From positions 7,254,001-7,318,000 of the forward strand of contig CP126193.1 of assembly GCA_030272155.1 (NCBI GenBank): a stretch of DNA of 64,000 nucleotides. The letters run 5' to 3'. The notes beneath the pieces are model-generated. The model was given only the letters and a program-made list of their open reading frames with translations, made no database searches and was not told where the DNA came from. Of this stretch, positions 11,155-25,391 are shown in pieces (positions within the stretch are counted from its first letter, which is position 1; each line of letters starts with the position of its first letter). The position numbers and the translations under genes are program-made. The DNA comes from Tetradesmus obliquus. Taxonomy: Eukaryota > Chlorophyta > Chlorophyceae > Sphaeropleales > Scenedesmaceae.

Positions 11155-12457
11155 CTGCTGCTGCTGCTGCTGCTGCTTTCTTCGTTGGATGCTCTGTCTG
11201 CTGCTGGGAGGTATGGCTACATAGCAGCAGCCGCAGCCGCAGCAGCAGCAGCAGCAGCAAACAGGCTTGTTTCCCCCAAGGGTCGGTGGACTCGGCGGCA
11301 AACAATCACACGAAAGAAATTTTTGTTGGTGTTGATATTCTGTGTTGCTGGGCTGCTGGATCGGCTGTGTTAGTGCGCAGTAACTCTCCTTCCTGCAAAC
11401 TGCACGTAACCTCACCTGCCAGGGTTCTATCGCTTCTTCAGACTGCATGCTGAAAACAAGTAGCCAAGACTCGTGAAACGGATAAGTTAAAATGACGCCT
11501 GAGTAAGTTGATTGGAGAAAAGCGCCACAGCAACAGCTTCAGCGGTCCGAGGTTTTGTCATATGCAGTGGACCACGATCAGCCGCAACACGTCCAATGAT
11601 TTAGGCGAATATAAAAACTAAAGCTGCAGTTAGTTAATTACAGCTGATAAGCTCTCACCGGCGCCACAAATTGAGGTCTGCGTGCACGGGGTCGTTGACC
11701 TTCATTGTGGGTGCACCCAACGGCGTTCAATGGGTGTGACGTCACTCAGCGCGATGAAAGAGCCGCTTCCGGATCCTCCGCTCATCTTGGCAAACAGCGC
11801 GTCGTGTACTTGACAGCATGTGGTGCTGTCCTGTATGAATCGCGTCACTGGTAGACGCATGCGCAGCGGTAGACGCATGCGCAGCGGCTACACTGCCAAC
11901 GGTACCGGTGTGTTTACAGCTGTTGAAAACGTTGGCGTACGTACCAACAATGGATGCAATTACTGCATTGTAATGTAAGTATCACGCGCATTGTAATGTG
12001 TTGTGTTACTGCATTGTAACACAAGATATCACGCAAGCAACATCAGTACAGCGCGACACGAACACCTGGAACAACACTTCCACGATTTGTGTGTTACACG
12101 ACGGGAACACAGCCTCCATCGCAGCCATTGATGAAATCGTGATGACATTACCAATGGTAGTACAAATGACACCTTATTTCGACATCACCTGCTGCAGCCC
12201 ACAGCTCCCAGCAGGGCCCCAACTGAAAGGTTTACGGCCACACAACATTAAGCTGTCTCTGCTCACTACAGAGGCAGCCTCCTCATATCCACTGGTGGCA
12301 CCCCAGACAGTCGCAATGTCAGCCTGGCAGCCCACCCGCACCGAGCTCCCCTTGTCTGACACAACACACTGGTCATGCCCTCTTGCGCACACATGCAGAC
12401 CACATCACCAGCTTCATGTGAACAGATTTCAAGACCTCAAGATTAGGATACTTTCTT
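11107..12457. other. Intergenic region with short repeats
   Basis: Lies upstream of the LRR gene and downstream of the 20-exon gene. It holds CTG/CAG tracts (11118-11175, 11225-11260), two tandem copies of an 18-bp unit (GTAGACGCATGCGCAGCG, 11851-11886) rich in palindromes, and two related copies of TACTGCATTGTAA near 11960-12020. TTACA at 12094-12098 is TGTAA on the minus strand, a possible polyadenylation signal for the gene ending at 12458. No gene supported. Confidence 0.5.
12094..12098 (-). promoter_or_regulatory. Candidate TGTAA polyadenylation signal
   Basis: Green algae commonly use TGTAA. This one lies about 360 bases past the TGA of the zinc finger/exonuclease gene. Inferred from position only. 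Confidence 0.35.
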
Positions 12458-13692
12458 TCAGTGCGTGGGCCGTCCCCGCACTGCCCCATAGCTCTGGCCC
12501 AGCTGCAGCCCCAGCGCATGCAGCGGAGCCTGGTGGAACGCCTCCAGCCCACCGATCGCCCGCAGCCGATCGTAGCTCAGCCCACCACCCCGGCCCGCCG
12601 CCTCGGCCCCGGCGGCGATCGCCGCAAGTGTGGTGGGCTGGGAGAGCTCCGAGGGGAGGCTGCTGAGCAGAGCAGCGGCGCGGGAGCCGGGGCGCTGCTG
12701 CTGCTGCTGCTGCTGGCGCACCTCGCCGGCTGCTATGCGCAGCTGGCGCAGCTGTTGCAGCAATGAAGATGAGCAGGGGTGGCAGCGTAGCAGCAGCAAT
12801 GAGGGTAAGTGTGGTGCTTGCAGAAAGCCAGCTCCATTCACATTGTGGTGCACCCTGCATTGGCGTGCTGAGTCTGTGTTAGCCATTTTGCTACGCCTGC
12901 CGTGCATCACCTGCTGCATCGGCAGTGCACCCTTGTTGCACATGACACTACGCTGGGTGCTGCTGATACATTTGCTGCTGTGCAACACCAAGCGCCCAGA
13001 TCAGCAGCAGCACAACTTTCAAGTGCACTCAACTGCCTCACTGAACCCGAACAGAGCGTTAAACCCTTCCCACCTGCAGCTCCATCAGTGGGATGAGGTA
13101 GGCCACGTCAGCAGCAGCACACGTCACCAGCTCAGCAGACAGCGGCCGGTTCTGCCACAACCTGATGCAGTGGGGAGTGGGGTGATGAAAAGAAGTGCGG
13201 CAGCAGCGATGCATCTGATTGTCATGCAAGACAAACACAGCACAGCACACAAGACAGCGGCCGGTCCTGTTACAACCTGAGCGGCACAGGCCAGGGAAGT
13301 TGGCAGACAAAGAAAACAGCAGCAGCAGCAGCGGTGCATCTGAATGTCAGGCAAGGCCAGATGCAGCTCAGCAGACAGTGGCCAGTCCTGCCACAGCCGG
13401 AAGAAACTGGATGCATGGTGGATCAGAAGAGGAGAACACGTACGTGGAGGAGGAGGAGGAGGACTGATACATCGACATCAAATGTGCACAGCACTAGTGC
13501 AGCTGCAGCGCCCCCCATCTCCATAACTTCGACTCACTTGACGGCTTCTTTGCCGCTCTCCGTGTGCCGCACGGGGTGATACAGGTCGTGGGTGCGCAGC
13601 AGTGCGCTCAGCGACACCTCAGCAGTTGCCTTGAGCGCAGCGCCATTGAGGTGGGGGGAGCGGCCCGCCTCGTGGCGCAGCACCTGTCGAAG

Positions 13693-13732
<40 letters not shown>

Positions 13733-16613
13733 TTTGCTAGTTTCATGCTGCTGTTTACAATCAAGTAAAGTGTGCCAGAGTTGTATGCTCTGCACTGGGG
13801 TAGCCAGCTCATGCAGTGTAAAGCGCACTGAAAGACAATAGACATATACAACAGAACCTTGAGGCAGGACTTCTGCAAAAGCTGCTGCTGCTGCTTCACT
13901 ATTCAGCTGTGCCTGATGTCACTCACGTTGTACACGGGGTGTGCCTGCTGCGTGTCAAATTGTGTTGACCAGGCGGATGTTGCACGCCTTTTGCAGCTCA
14001 AACCCTGAAACCACAAACCCTGGATGCAAAAGCCTCAATCTTAAACCTTTCTGTGTTGTACTTACGTTGTACACGTGGTGTGCCTGCTGCGTGTCAAAGT
14101 AGTTGACCAGCCGGATGTTGTAGGCCTTCTCCAGCTGACCACTCCACAGCTTGCTGCCGTGGCACACCTGGCAGTAGCAGCGGCAGCAGCAGCAGTAGCT
14201 TGTCAGCGACAACACTGGGCGACGATTTCACTGCCATGCTTGTCAAGAGGCATGAGCCCCCGCAGAAGAACCGCAGCAGCATCAACGTAGAATGATGGAA
14301 AGGGTGCAAGCCCAGCATAACATACATCATCACGGACACTTGGACCCACCTTTGTGTTTTGTTGGCTGGCCAGCACAGGCCGCACCAGTAGTCCAGCACC
14401 TCAGCGATGAGCGCCCAACACCGCAGCGTCATAAGCCTAAATCCCCTAGGCCCTTGAAGAGGTTCACACAAATCTTTAGAACACCCACCTTGGTGTTTTG
14501 CTGACTAGCCAGCACGGGCCCCACCAGGTCCAGCACCTCAGCGACGCGCCGCCCGGGGCGCATCACATCAAGCAGGTACACCGCACTGGGCATCTCCAGC
14601 CCACCTGCAGGACACACAAACTCGGCAAACATGATATAGCGTGATGCGCCGGACGGTAAACATACTGAGGTGGCAAGCCGCATCAAATCCAGCAGGTACA
14701 CCGCAGAGTGGCATCTCCAGCCCGCCTGCACAGCAACAGACACACAAAGTACATTGTTTAGATATGCTACACATGCATACAAGGTGGCAGCCGCATCACA
14801 TCCAGCAGATACACTTCTGATGGCATCTCCAGCCCGCCTGCACACAGCGAACCAGGCACTACGTGAGATTGGTGTGTCAGCAGATAGAGGGGTTGCACGG
14901 TGTGTTCATGCGGCACACGCCACCACAGACACCTGGATAAACCGTGTGTTATACTGTATGCTTGTGATACACGGCATGCCATACATCACGTCCAGCAGGT
15001 ACACAGCACTGGGCATCTCAAGCCCACCTGGACACAGCACAACAGGCAGAATGTGAGTTGGCATGTCAAGACTGTATGATTAACCAACGGCACAGCACAC
15101 ATGAGGTGGGGGCCGCATCACGTCCAGCAGGTACACTGCGGATGGCATCTCCAGCCCCCCTGCAAGTCAACTACAAAGCAATCCATCACGAGGCAGCAAA
15201 GCTGTGGCATGGCATATAAGGTGACACGTCCAGCAGGTACACCATGGCATGCATCTCCAGCACGCCTGCAGAGCATACACCCATGTATTCTCACCGATGA
15301 GGCATGACGGACAAGATTAAAGGTTGTGCATTGCAGCTGGGACGCCGAATCAGCATGGGTACACCCTTAATTTCAAACAAACCAGTTGAACCCCTCACCT
15401 ATGGCTGCGTGTGGTGCGAAGAACTGCAGCAGGTGTGGGTGGCTCTTGTAGGTGGCACAGGCCATGCCGAGCACCGCACTGATCTCCAGGTGCTGCACCA
15501 TCTCAGCCAGCTGCGGAGGGCAGGGTGCAACAAGGTCAGAGAGAAGAGCAGAGACGGTAAGCACACAGTGATGCTGGTGTCACACAGTGCTGTGGAGCAC
15601 CGCACTGATCTCCAGGTGCTGCACCATCTCAGCCAGCTGCGGAGGGCAGGGTGCAACAAGGTCAGAGAGAAGAGCAGAGACGGTAAGCACACAGTGATGC
15701 TGGTGTCACACAGTGCTGTGGAGCACCGCACTGATCTCCAGGTGCTGCACCATCTCAGCCAGCTGCGGCAGTCCCGCAGAGCAATGACACACATGGTGTT
15801 GACAACAGCAATACATAAGCAACAAGGTGTTGACAATGCACCGCACTGATCTCCAGGTGCTGCACCATCTCAGCCAGCTGCATTGTGAAGCAGCAGATCA
15901 CGCAAAGACAACATGGGATTGTTAGACAACTTGATAAGCAGGCCATTCCCAGCACTGCGCTGGTCTCCAGGTGCTGCACCATCTCAGCAAGCTGCAGGGC
16001 ATTCAGATAGTAACAGAGCGCAAAACCTTTCACTAACTGTTGGTGTTGTGACGCCCAGTGCGGCAATGCCCAGTACACGGTAGCATACATCGACGCAGCT
16101 GCATACACAGGTAAAGGCGCCGATCGCCAACGGGCCACACTCTGATGCATTCCCACCACAACGCCTGGTCAACACGGGTGCTGCATGCTGCATATCATAA
16201 TAGCAAGCAATAAAAAGAGTCGGGTCACACATGAAGCTCAAACTCCTCTGCTGCAGGGTCACACATGCGCTGCATGCTGCACGATGGTACGTAACATGTT
16301 ACGTAACACTCCCATGCCGCACCTGCAGCTCAAACTCCTCTGCTGCAGGGTCCAGCAGCCGGATGGCAATCTCCGTCCAGCAGCAGTCGTGCTTCTCAGG
16401 CTTGTGCTCAGGCCACCACCACTGGCGGCAGCAGCAGCAGCAGCAGCACCAGCAGGTGATAGTATGAAGAGAAAGCTTTACACGCCAGCAGGCAGTGACT
16501 GCATGATATGGGTGCAAGTGTGGGGCCACTTGCTAGTTCACGCTGTATGTAACGAAGATTATGCATTCGAGTTCTGAAACCAACTAGGCGTGTAGTAATT
16601 GTATGCAAGCGGC

Positions 16614-16644
<31 letters not shown>

Positions 16645-18568
16645 CAAATCACCTGCATAGTGTCTGGCGGCTCGTAGTGCATCGCCTCCAGTGCCGCCAG
16701 GTCAGCAGCAGCACTCGCCACGTCAGCAGGCCCACCACCAGCCGGTGACACAACACCCCGGCCTGCAGGAGACGAGGCACTGGCAGGCCGCTGCTGCTGT
16801 TGCTGCTGCCGCTGCTGCGGGGATGTCAAGTTGCTGCTGCTGCCGCTGCTGCTGCTGCCAGCGCCGGTCTGGCCCGCTGCTGCTGCCCAGGCGGCCGTTC
16901 CAAGGAGCGAGAGCTCCGTTATGTCATCGTCATCACTGTCGTCATCCTCGACATTGATGACGCCTTCGCCAGCTGGCACGCCGCCGTAAATGCCGCCGCC
17001 GTGCTGTGCGCGGCGGGCTGCGCGTGCGGCTGCTGCAAAGTTTGTGAGCAGGTCCGCCACGTCGAGTGTGACGTGCTGCGAGCCTGCCGCACCTCTCGGG
17101 TTTGGCTCAATGTAGAGAAAGCGGTCGCCTGCAGTGTCATATAACAGCGTTACTTTGGTTATATCACAAGGCAATGCAGGTTTATCAGCAGGTCTGCCAG
17201 GTCAAGTGTCACGTGCTGCATGCCTGCAGCACCACTTGGATCTGGCTCAATGTAGAGGAGGCGGTCGCCTGCAGCGTCATTGTGTTGAATTGTTACTTTG
17301 TTATGTGACGAGGCGGTGCAGTGTCGGCGAGAGCGGCTGTGTGCAGTGCGGCGGACAGTGTAGCGCGCGGACTGCTTGTAGCAGCTGCCCTCACAGCAAC
17401 TCTGCAGCTCCACCTGGCTGGCAGACAACAGGCAGGCAGATAACAATACAAAAATGACAGGCAGGCAGATAACAATACAATAACAATAACAGGCTGGCAG
17501 ATAACAGGCAGATAATAGGCTGACAGATAACAGGCAGATAACCTGGCTGGATCCACCTGGCTGGCAGATGACAGGCAGTTCATGCGAGGCAGGTGAAGGC
17601 TTGTAGCATCGTGCCGCTCAAAGCACATACAAGTGCCGCCGCCGCCGCTGCTGCTGCACCTGCTGCCGCTGCTGCTGCTGCTGCTGCTGCGGCCCACCTG
17701 CGATGAGTGGCTTCAGCTGGCTCCATGGTGCGCTCTCAGCGTCGTAGGGATGGGCTTCTGTGCGCCAGCAGCGCAGCAGGTACTCGCCTGCATGCAGGAG
17801 TGACAGATACATCAGATTGGCGAGGCCTTTGGTCAGCATCAGACAGGGCAAAATAACAGAACATGTGGCAGGGGGTCGTGCGGGTGGGGTTCTGTGCGCC
17901 AGCAGCGCAGCAGGTACTCGTAGCAACACCTTTTTAGCAGCAGCAGACGGAGCAACAGAACGGCACATGTGGCAGGGGGTCGTAGGGATGGGCTTCTGTG
18001 CGCCAGCAGCGCAGCAGGTACTGGCCTGCATGCAAAATTGACGAGGGCTTTTGTCAGCATCAGACAGGGCAACAGATAGGCACATGTGGCAGGGGGTCTT
18101 ATAGATTGGTGGCTGTGCGCCAGCAGCGCAGCAGGCACTAGCCTGCATGCAGGAGTGACCAGACAGATACACCAGCGCTTTGTTAGCACAAGGCAGGGCG
18201 AATCAACAAAATAATTTGGCAAGGGGGTCGTAGGGGTGGGGCTCTGTGCGCCAGCAGCGCAGCAGGCACTCGCCTGCATGCAAAGTGTAACCAGGGCTTT
18301 TTTTCAGCAGCAAACAAGGCGATATAACAGGACATGTGGCAATGGGGTGTGGCAAACTTTGACAGCACCACACAAACCCTTTGGTGATAGCCTTAGGTCT
18401 CATCCGCACCTGCTTGTGCCATGTCCATGCAGAAGACAGTAGGCTGCTCAGGGCCCTCAGCCAGCACACGCGGCAGCACCTTGCGTCCCTCGTTATGGCC
18501 CTTGAAGCCGGCGTTGAGAAGCCACTTGGCCAGGCAGCCGCGCAGCCAGATTTCCTTGCCTGCGACGG

Positions 18569-18601
<33 letters not shown>

Positions 18602-18712
18602 GTGTCAGTGGCAGCACCTTGCGGGACGCCTCATCACGGCCCCTGAAGCCGGCATTCAGCAGCCACTTGGCCAGGCAGCCGCGCAGCCAGCCTTCCTTGC
18701 CTACGACAGCAG

Positions 18713-18760
<48 letters not shown>

Positions 18761-19665
18761 GTGTCAGAGATAGAGCATTGAGCATCCATCAGCCACTTGG
18801 CCAGGCAGCCACGCAGCCAGGCTGTCTTGCCTGGCAACAGCAGCAGCAGCAGCAGCAAGGGTGGCAGTAGCAGCGAAATGCTTCAGCGGCGAGAAAACAT
18901 TAGAACGCAGAGGATGCAGCAGGAAGCGTCGTGCGCTCAGGTGAAATCGCAGGAGCAGGCTTCACACACCGTTTGCATAAGCTGTTGAATGCGAGGAACA
19001 TAGTCTGTTGCTTGCGGGCCCATCGCCCACCTGCTGTAGGCGGCCACACTGCACCAGTCGCTGCCAGGCACTCCGCAGCAGCGTCACCACATCAAGCATC
19101 ATGATGATCTGGCACAAAAACATGATATGCTGCATACGGGATGCACTTGCTCACCTGCTGTAGACGGCCACACCACATCTGCCATTGCCGCCAGCCGCTC
19201 AGCAGCAGCATCGCCTGATGATCAACTTGAATTGCAACCAACAAGAAAACCAATATGAAGTGCATACAGCTTGCATACCAGCCATTCCCTCACCTGCTGT
19301 GGGTGGCCACACCGCGTCAGCCATCACTGCCAGCCGCTCAGCAGCAGCAGCTGCCACAAGCACCCTCAGACGGCCAGCACAGCAAGCATCTGAACCAGCC
19401 TGTCACGCACCTGCTGTGGGTGTGGGTGGCCACACTGCGTCGGCCATAGCCGCCGTCCGCTCAGCAACGGCGTCACCTGATAAGCAGCGCAACAGCATTG
19501 TACAAACAGCTTGCAAAACGGAACCTGTTGCATACCAGCCATTCTCTCACCTGCTGTGGGCAGCCAAACTGCATCAGCCATTGCCTCCAGGCGCTCAGCA
19601 GCTGCGTCGCCGCCGTCGTCTATGAGCTTGCCATACATCAACGTGACCATGGGCACATCTGTGGT

Positions 19666-19705
<40 letters not shown>

Positions 19706-22700
19706 CAGGCGGCCACGTTAAACACGTGTGTTGCGGCGTTAATTACGGCTGGTGCCAGTGAGACGGGAAGTGTATGATAACTGTTTTCGTTTACGCTGCG
19801 CTGTCACCACATTCTGCGGGTGAGAACAGACAGTACAGCACACACACCTGCCCACTGCATGCACAGTTTCCACACGCTGCAACTCTTCTCCACCTGCCAT
19901 CACACCCCCAGCTACAACGTGAGATCAATATATATAGGATGTCACATGCTTTAAACTTGAAAACCAATATGTCAGCAGCCAGCAACCTCACTGCCTGCCA
20001 TCCCGTCCCAGCAGCGCCTTCAGGCTAGCGTACGGCTTGCTGGCAGCGGGTAACGTTATAACACAGTTCAAAATAAACCAGAACCTGTCAGCGGCCAGCA
20101 ACTCACTGCCTGCCAACCAGACTCTGAAGTAGGGGTCCCCTCCTAGCAGCGCCTTCAGGCTGGCATAGGGCTTGCTGCCCGAGGAGTAATGTTAATAACA
20201 CGATTCAAAATCATTCAAATCTGTCAGCAGCTAGCGGCTAGCAACTCACTGCCTGCCATCCAGACTCTGAAGCAGGGGTCCCTCCTAACGGCGCCTTGAG
20301 ATTAGCGGTGCGGCTTGCTGGCAGCGGGGTAACGTTGATAACACGATTACAAAAACCAAACCAGTCAGCAGCTAGCAGCTAGCGACTCACTGCCTGCCAT
20401 CCAGACTCTGAAGTAGGGGTCCCCTCCTAGCAGCGCCTTCAGGCTGGCATAGGGCTTGCTGGCAGCGGGGTAACGTTGATAACACGATTACAAAAACCAA
20501 ACCAGTCAGCAGCTAGCAGCTAGCGACTCACTGCCTGCCATCCAGACTCTGAAGTAGGGGTCCCCTCCTAGCAGCGCCTTCAGGCTGGCATAGGGCTTGC
20601 TGGCAGCGGGGTCATGTTATAACACAATTCATAATGAACAACATCTATTACCAGCCAGCAACTCACTGCCTGCCATCCAGACCCTGAAGTAGGGGTCTCC
20701 TCCTAGCAGTGCCTTCAGGCTGGCGTAGGGCCTGCTGACAGCGGGGTCATACAAGCTCTGGCTGGGCCACCAGCGGTTGACAAAGTTGCCTGGCGGTTGC
20801 CGGAGGTTGGCAGGCAGTTGAAAGGCGGTTGGCGGTTGAGCAGGCGGTTGGCGGGCGGTTGGAAGGCAGTGGGAAGGCGGTTGGCAGTGAGCAAGCCGTC
20901 AGAGGGTGAATCAAGAAGGTGCAACAGTTGATGATGCAGGAGGCAGCGACTTGAGCAGTGGTGAGTGGTTCTGCTTGGGCAGCTGTTGCTGGTGTGTTCA
21001 ACATGCTTGTGCCTGGTAGGTCGCGCACATGATCCGAACCAATGCTGCAGTGCTGCACACGTTCCATACTGTCTGCATCAACTTCCTTTTTGTCAACTGG
21101 CATCCTATAAGAAGCGTGGAGCCGTTACCCTTGGCCGTACACACCCTTTCCAGCCTCGACTTTCTCAGGAGATGCGGACATCCTGGGTAGCCACTCACTC
21201 ACTCATTTATTTGCACTCACCAACTCCTGCCCCGCCAATGTCAAAGGTCTTGTTCTCCTGGGTCACGTCACCCGGGGTCGCAAGCGTCACAATGATGTGG
21301 CGGGCAATCTGTTACAAGCGGCAGTTTGAATTTGGCGGAAGATCGGCAAACACAGGCAGATACATGTCAAGGGTCACAATGATGTGGCGGGCGATCTGTT
21401 GCAAACTAAAGCAGCATGTTGCTGGCAGAACAGGAGGTACAGGCGGACAGCCTACAACGTCAGCCAGCAAGCAACATGTTGGCGACAGCACATTCAGAAG
21501 CAATGCAGGTCCGGTGCTAGCTCAAAAGGTAGACTCCGTGCTAAACCACAGCATGCCTCGTCTGAAAGCCCAGCACCAACACGGCATTCTAAGTGCTGAG
21601 CAAAACCCTAGCTCAGCACAAAACAGCCGCACCTGTTCCTTAACATAGTTGTCCTTCCTGGCGCGCCGCCGTCACAGCACACCAGCCCCCCCCCCTCTCC
21701 CTCCCGCGCCCCCTGGGCACAAAACCACCAATGGGAAACCCCCAGCACACAGCCGTGACTGCAGCAAACCCAGCTCCTAGAACCCCCAGCACACCAGCCC
21801 ACAGCATACTAGCCCACAGCACACCCGCCCAGCACAAGGGCCACCAGTGCAAAACCCCCACCACGCCACCCCACAGCACGAAAACCAGCTCCTAAAGCCC
21901 CACCTGGATCTTGCCTTAGTTGTCCTTGCTGTCGCGTGGCGGACAGCACACCAGCACACAGCACACCAGCACACCACCCCAAGCACACAAACCCAGCTCC
22001 TAAACCCACCTCCCCAAGCACACACGCACCTGGCCCTTCACGTAGTTGTCCTTGCTGGCGCGTGGCGGCCACATCGAATCAATCAGCAGCCCCAGCAGCA
22101 GCTGCTGCATCACTCAAGCCCCCCAAACCCCGAGCCTCTAAACCAGCGCCCCCTTGCCCGCTGCAACACTCTGGCGCAACGCCCTAGTACCAGACCCAGC
22201 ACAACCTGCGGTGCAGAACCCCCTCAGCCCAACCCTCACAGCTATAAAAACACACTTGAACAAAATCACAACCCAACGGCAACCCATGCACCTGGCCCTT
22301 CACGTAGCTGTCCTTGCTGGTGCGTGGCAACCCCCCGCCCATGGCCCCAACACAAAACCGAGCGCGACCCGCAGTGCAGAGACCCTCATTCTCAAGATCT
22401 CTGCACGAATCGAACACGCAAATCAACCACAAAACCCACGCACCTGCCCCTTCACGTAGTTGTCCTTGCTGGCGCGCGGCGGCCACAGCGAGTCGATCAG
22501 CAGCCCCAGCAGCTGCTGCTGCATGGCCCAAGCCCCCAAACCTGAAGCCCCTTGCCCGCTGCAACCCTCCGCTCAACGACCCAGCACACCATTCAGCAGA
22601 ACATGACGTGCAGAAATCCTCGATCATCAGCTCTCAGCGCAAATCAAAAGCAATAAGTCAACCACAAAACCCACGCACCTGCCCCTTCACGTAGTTGTCC

Positions 22701-23999
22701 TTGCTGGCGCGTGGCGGCCACAGCGAGTCGATCAGCAGCCCCAGCAGCAGCTGCTGCGGCGGCTGCCGCACGAGGCTCTCCTCAGGCCCATCTTGAGGCT
22801 GAGGGCTGGCGGCAGCAGCACGCGCGGCGCTGCTGCTGCTGCTGCTGCCGGCAGCGTCTGTGAGGTCCGGGTGGTCGTTCCTGCAGGCGCAGCAGCAGCG
22901 AGCAATGCAAGTGGTCGGTTGACAGCAGCACGCGCGGCGCTGCTGCTGCTGCTGCTGCTGCTGCCAGCGGCGTCTGTAAGGTCTGGGTGGTCGTTCCTGC
23001 AGGTGTAATGATGGCACAGGCACAGCCGTGATCAGCAGCACAGACATGTCAGCTGGTGGCAGCAGCACGCGCGGCGCTGCTGCTGCTGCTGCCGGAGGCG
23101 TCTGTGAGGTCTGGGTGGTCGTTCCTGCAAGCACAACAGCAGTGGGCAGTGTGAGTGGTTGGTTGGCAGCAGCACGAGCGGCGCTGCTGCTGCTGCTGCT
23201 GCTGCTGCCGGCGGCGTCTATGAGGTCCGGGTGGTCGTTCCTGCAGGTGTAACGATGGCACAACAATGCTGTCAGTAGTTGTTGAGGTTAGCAGCAGCTT
23301 GGCAAGGGTGGCTGTTCACGCGATGTGCTCAAAGCAAGCGTGCAGGTGAAACAATTGGACAGGCACAGCGGTGATGAGCAGCACGGACAGGAACGCTTCA
23401 GCACCACACCTCAGCCAAGTAACATCTATCGTACAACACATTCATACGTGGGACGCGTACATGCTGCTGCTTCTGCTGCTCGGATGAATGCAATCAGGAT
23501 GTCGAGTAATATCAAGGATAGCCCCAATGCACCTGTTGACGAACGCTGCTGCTTCAAGAACACTCCATTTTTGCAAGCAGAGCCGCATGCAGCAAATCCA
23601 CACGGCAGAAGCAGCACACACCGCACCTGCACTTGGCCTTGAAAACGCACCAGCCCTGCTTGATGAAGCGTCCGCACGGCCGCCGTTCAAGGCCGAGTGC
23701 AGCTGCGCTGCGTGCTGTGCTTGTTATCTTGTTTCAATGTGTGTTGGCCTGTGGGAAGCTGCTGAAACACAAGCCAACGCGTAAGGCAACAGCGCAGCAG
23801 ACCCCGCACCTGCACTTGGCCTTGAACACACACCAGCCTTGGCGCAGGTAGTGCTGGCAGGGCCGCACCCCTGGCCGCACCGGGTTGACTCCGTTGCGCA
23901 GCATCACACCCGGCTCAAGGTGGCTCTCAGTGAAGAAGGTGCGCTGCTGCAAGCTGGCGGCGGGAGATGTGGCAGTAGCCTTGCGCTTGCCGGGACTGG

Positions 24000-24057
<58 letters not shown>

Positions 24058-25090
24058 CTGCTTAGCGCCTCACCGCTCAGGGTGGTTGTACCAGCAGTCC
24101 TGCTTGCCCGGCCCGTCCAACCTTCACCCCCCCCCCAAACCCCAAACCCCATCCCCTCCACACACGCTTTATGCAAGCAACAGCAGCATTACATTTCCTA
24201 TACACAAGCCTCACCGCTCAGGGTGGTTGTACCAGCAGTCCTGCTTGAAGATGCACCAACTTCTACTGCTCAAACACAAGCAAGCAACATGTGTATCAAT
24301 AAAACTCTCTTACAGGCCTCAACGCTCGGGGTGGTTGTACCAGCAGTCCTGCTTGAAGATGCACCAACTTCTACTGCTCAAACACAAGCAAGCAACATGT
24401 GTATCAATTAAAATCTCTTACAGGCCTCACCGCTCAGGGTGGTTGTACCAGCAGTCGTGCTTGAAGATGCACCAACCATGCTTCAAGTAATGCTGGCAGG
24501 GGGCCACCCCTGGCCTCAGTGGAAGACCCTCAGAGTTCATCTGCACCCGGCCCTGCCTGCCGCCAGCCGCAGCACTGCTGCTGCTGCTGCTGCCGGCGGC
24601 TGAGGTGCTGCTGCTGCTGCTGCCGGGGCCGGAGCTGCTTGCGGAGTTCCTGTACTGGCTGATGAGCTCTGTTGCGGTTGTGGGAAACAGCAGCAGAGCA
24701 GGGCAGGGCGTATTATTTGCGTGGACTTGACAGATAAGGACCGCAGATGAGCTCTGCTGTCCATGCAACGCATGCTGCACGTGCATGTGTCTCCGCGCGT
24801 AGCTGCCTTCTGCTGCTGCTACCCTTATTCCCACTGCTCCAAGGTTACCCCTGCCGCCGCCGCTGCTGCTGCTGCTGCTGCTGCTGCTGTGGCGTCACCA
24901 CCCCTGCGTTGCTGATGAGCTGTGCCAGGCGGCAGGTGCGCAGCTGCACATGCACATACCTACCCCTGCTGCTGCTGCTGCTCTGACATCACCGCACCTG
25001 CAAAGCCAATGAGCTGTGCCAGGCGGCTGACGCGCAGCTGCACATGCAGGTGGCTGCCCCGGTTGCTGCTGCTGCCGCCGCTGCTAGTGC

Positions 25091-25147
<57 letters not shown>

Positions 25148-25234
25148 AAGATTGTACGTCACCGCACCTGCATTGCCTTTCAGCTGCGCCAGGCGCTGTC
25201 GCGCAGCTGCACATGCACACACCAACCCCTGCTG

Positions 25235-25268
<34 letters not shown>

Positions 25269-25337
25269 GACATCACCGCAACTGCATTACAGAGGAGCTG
25301 CACTGGCCAGCTGCTGCGCACATGCACAGGCTACCCT

Positions 25338-25391
<54 letters not shown>

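Noticed and set aside
13500-20800. Assignment of the middle of the 20-exon gene to a giant ubiquitin protease or Mediator subunit
   Set aside because: Considered from isolated fragments; once the exons were joined, the C-terminal exonuclease fold explained the best-conserved part and no protease motif was present.
21110-21221. Extra exon near 21110-21040 (GCQLTKRKLMQTV or MPVDKKEVDADSM) in the zinc finger/exonuclease gene
   Set aside because: The flanking exons 21308-21221 and 20789-20667 join in phase without it, and no donor of matching phase was found for it.
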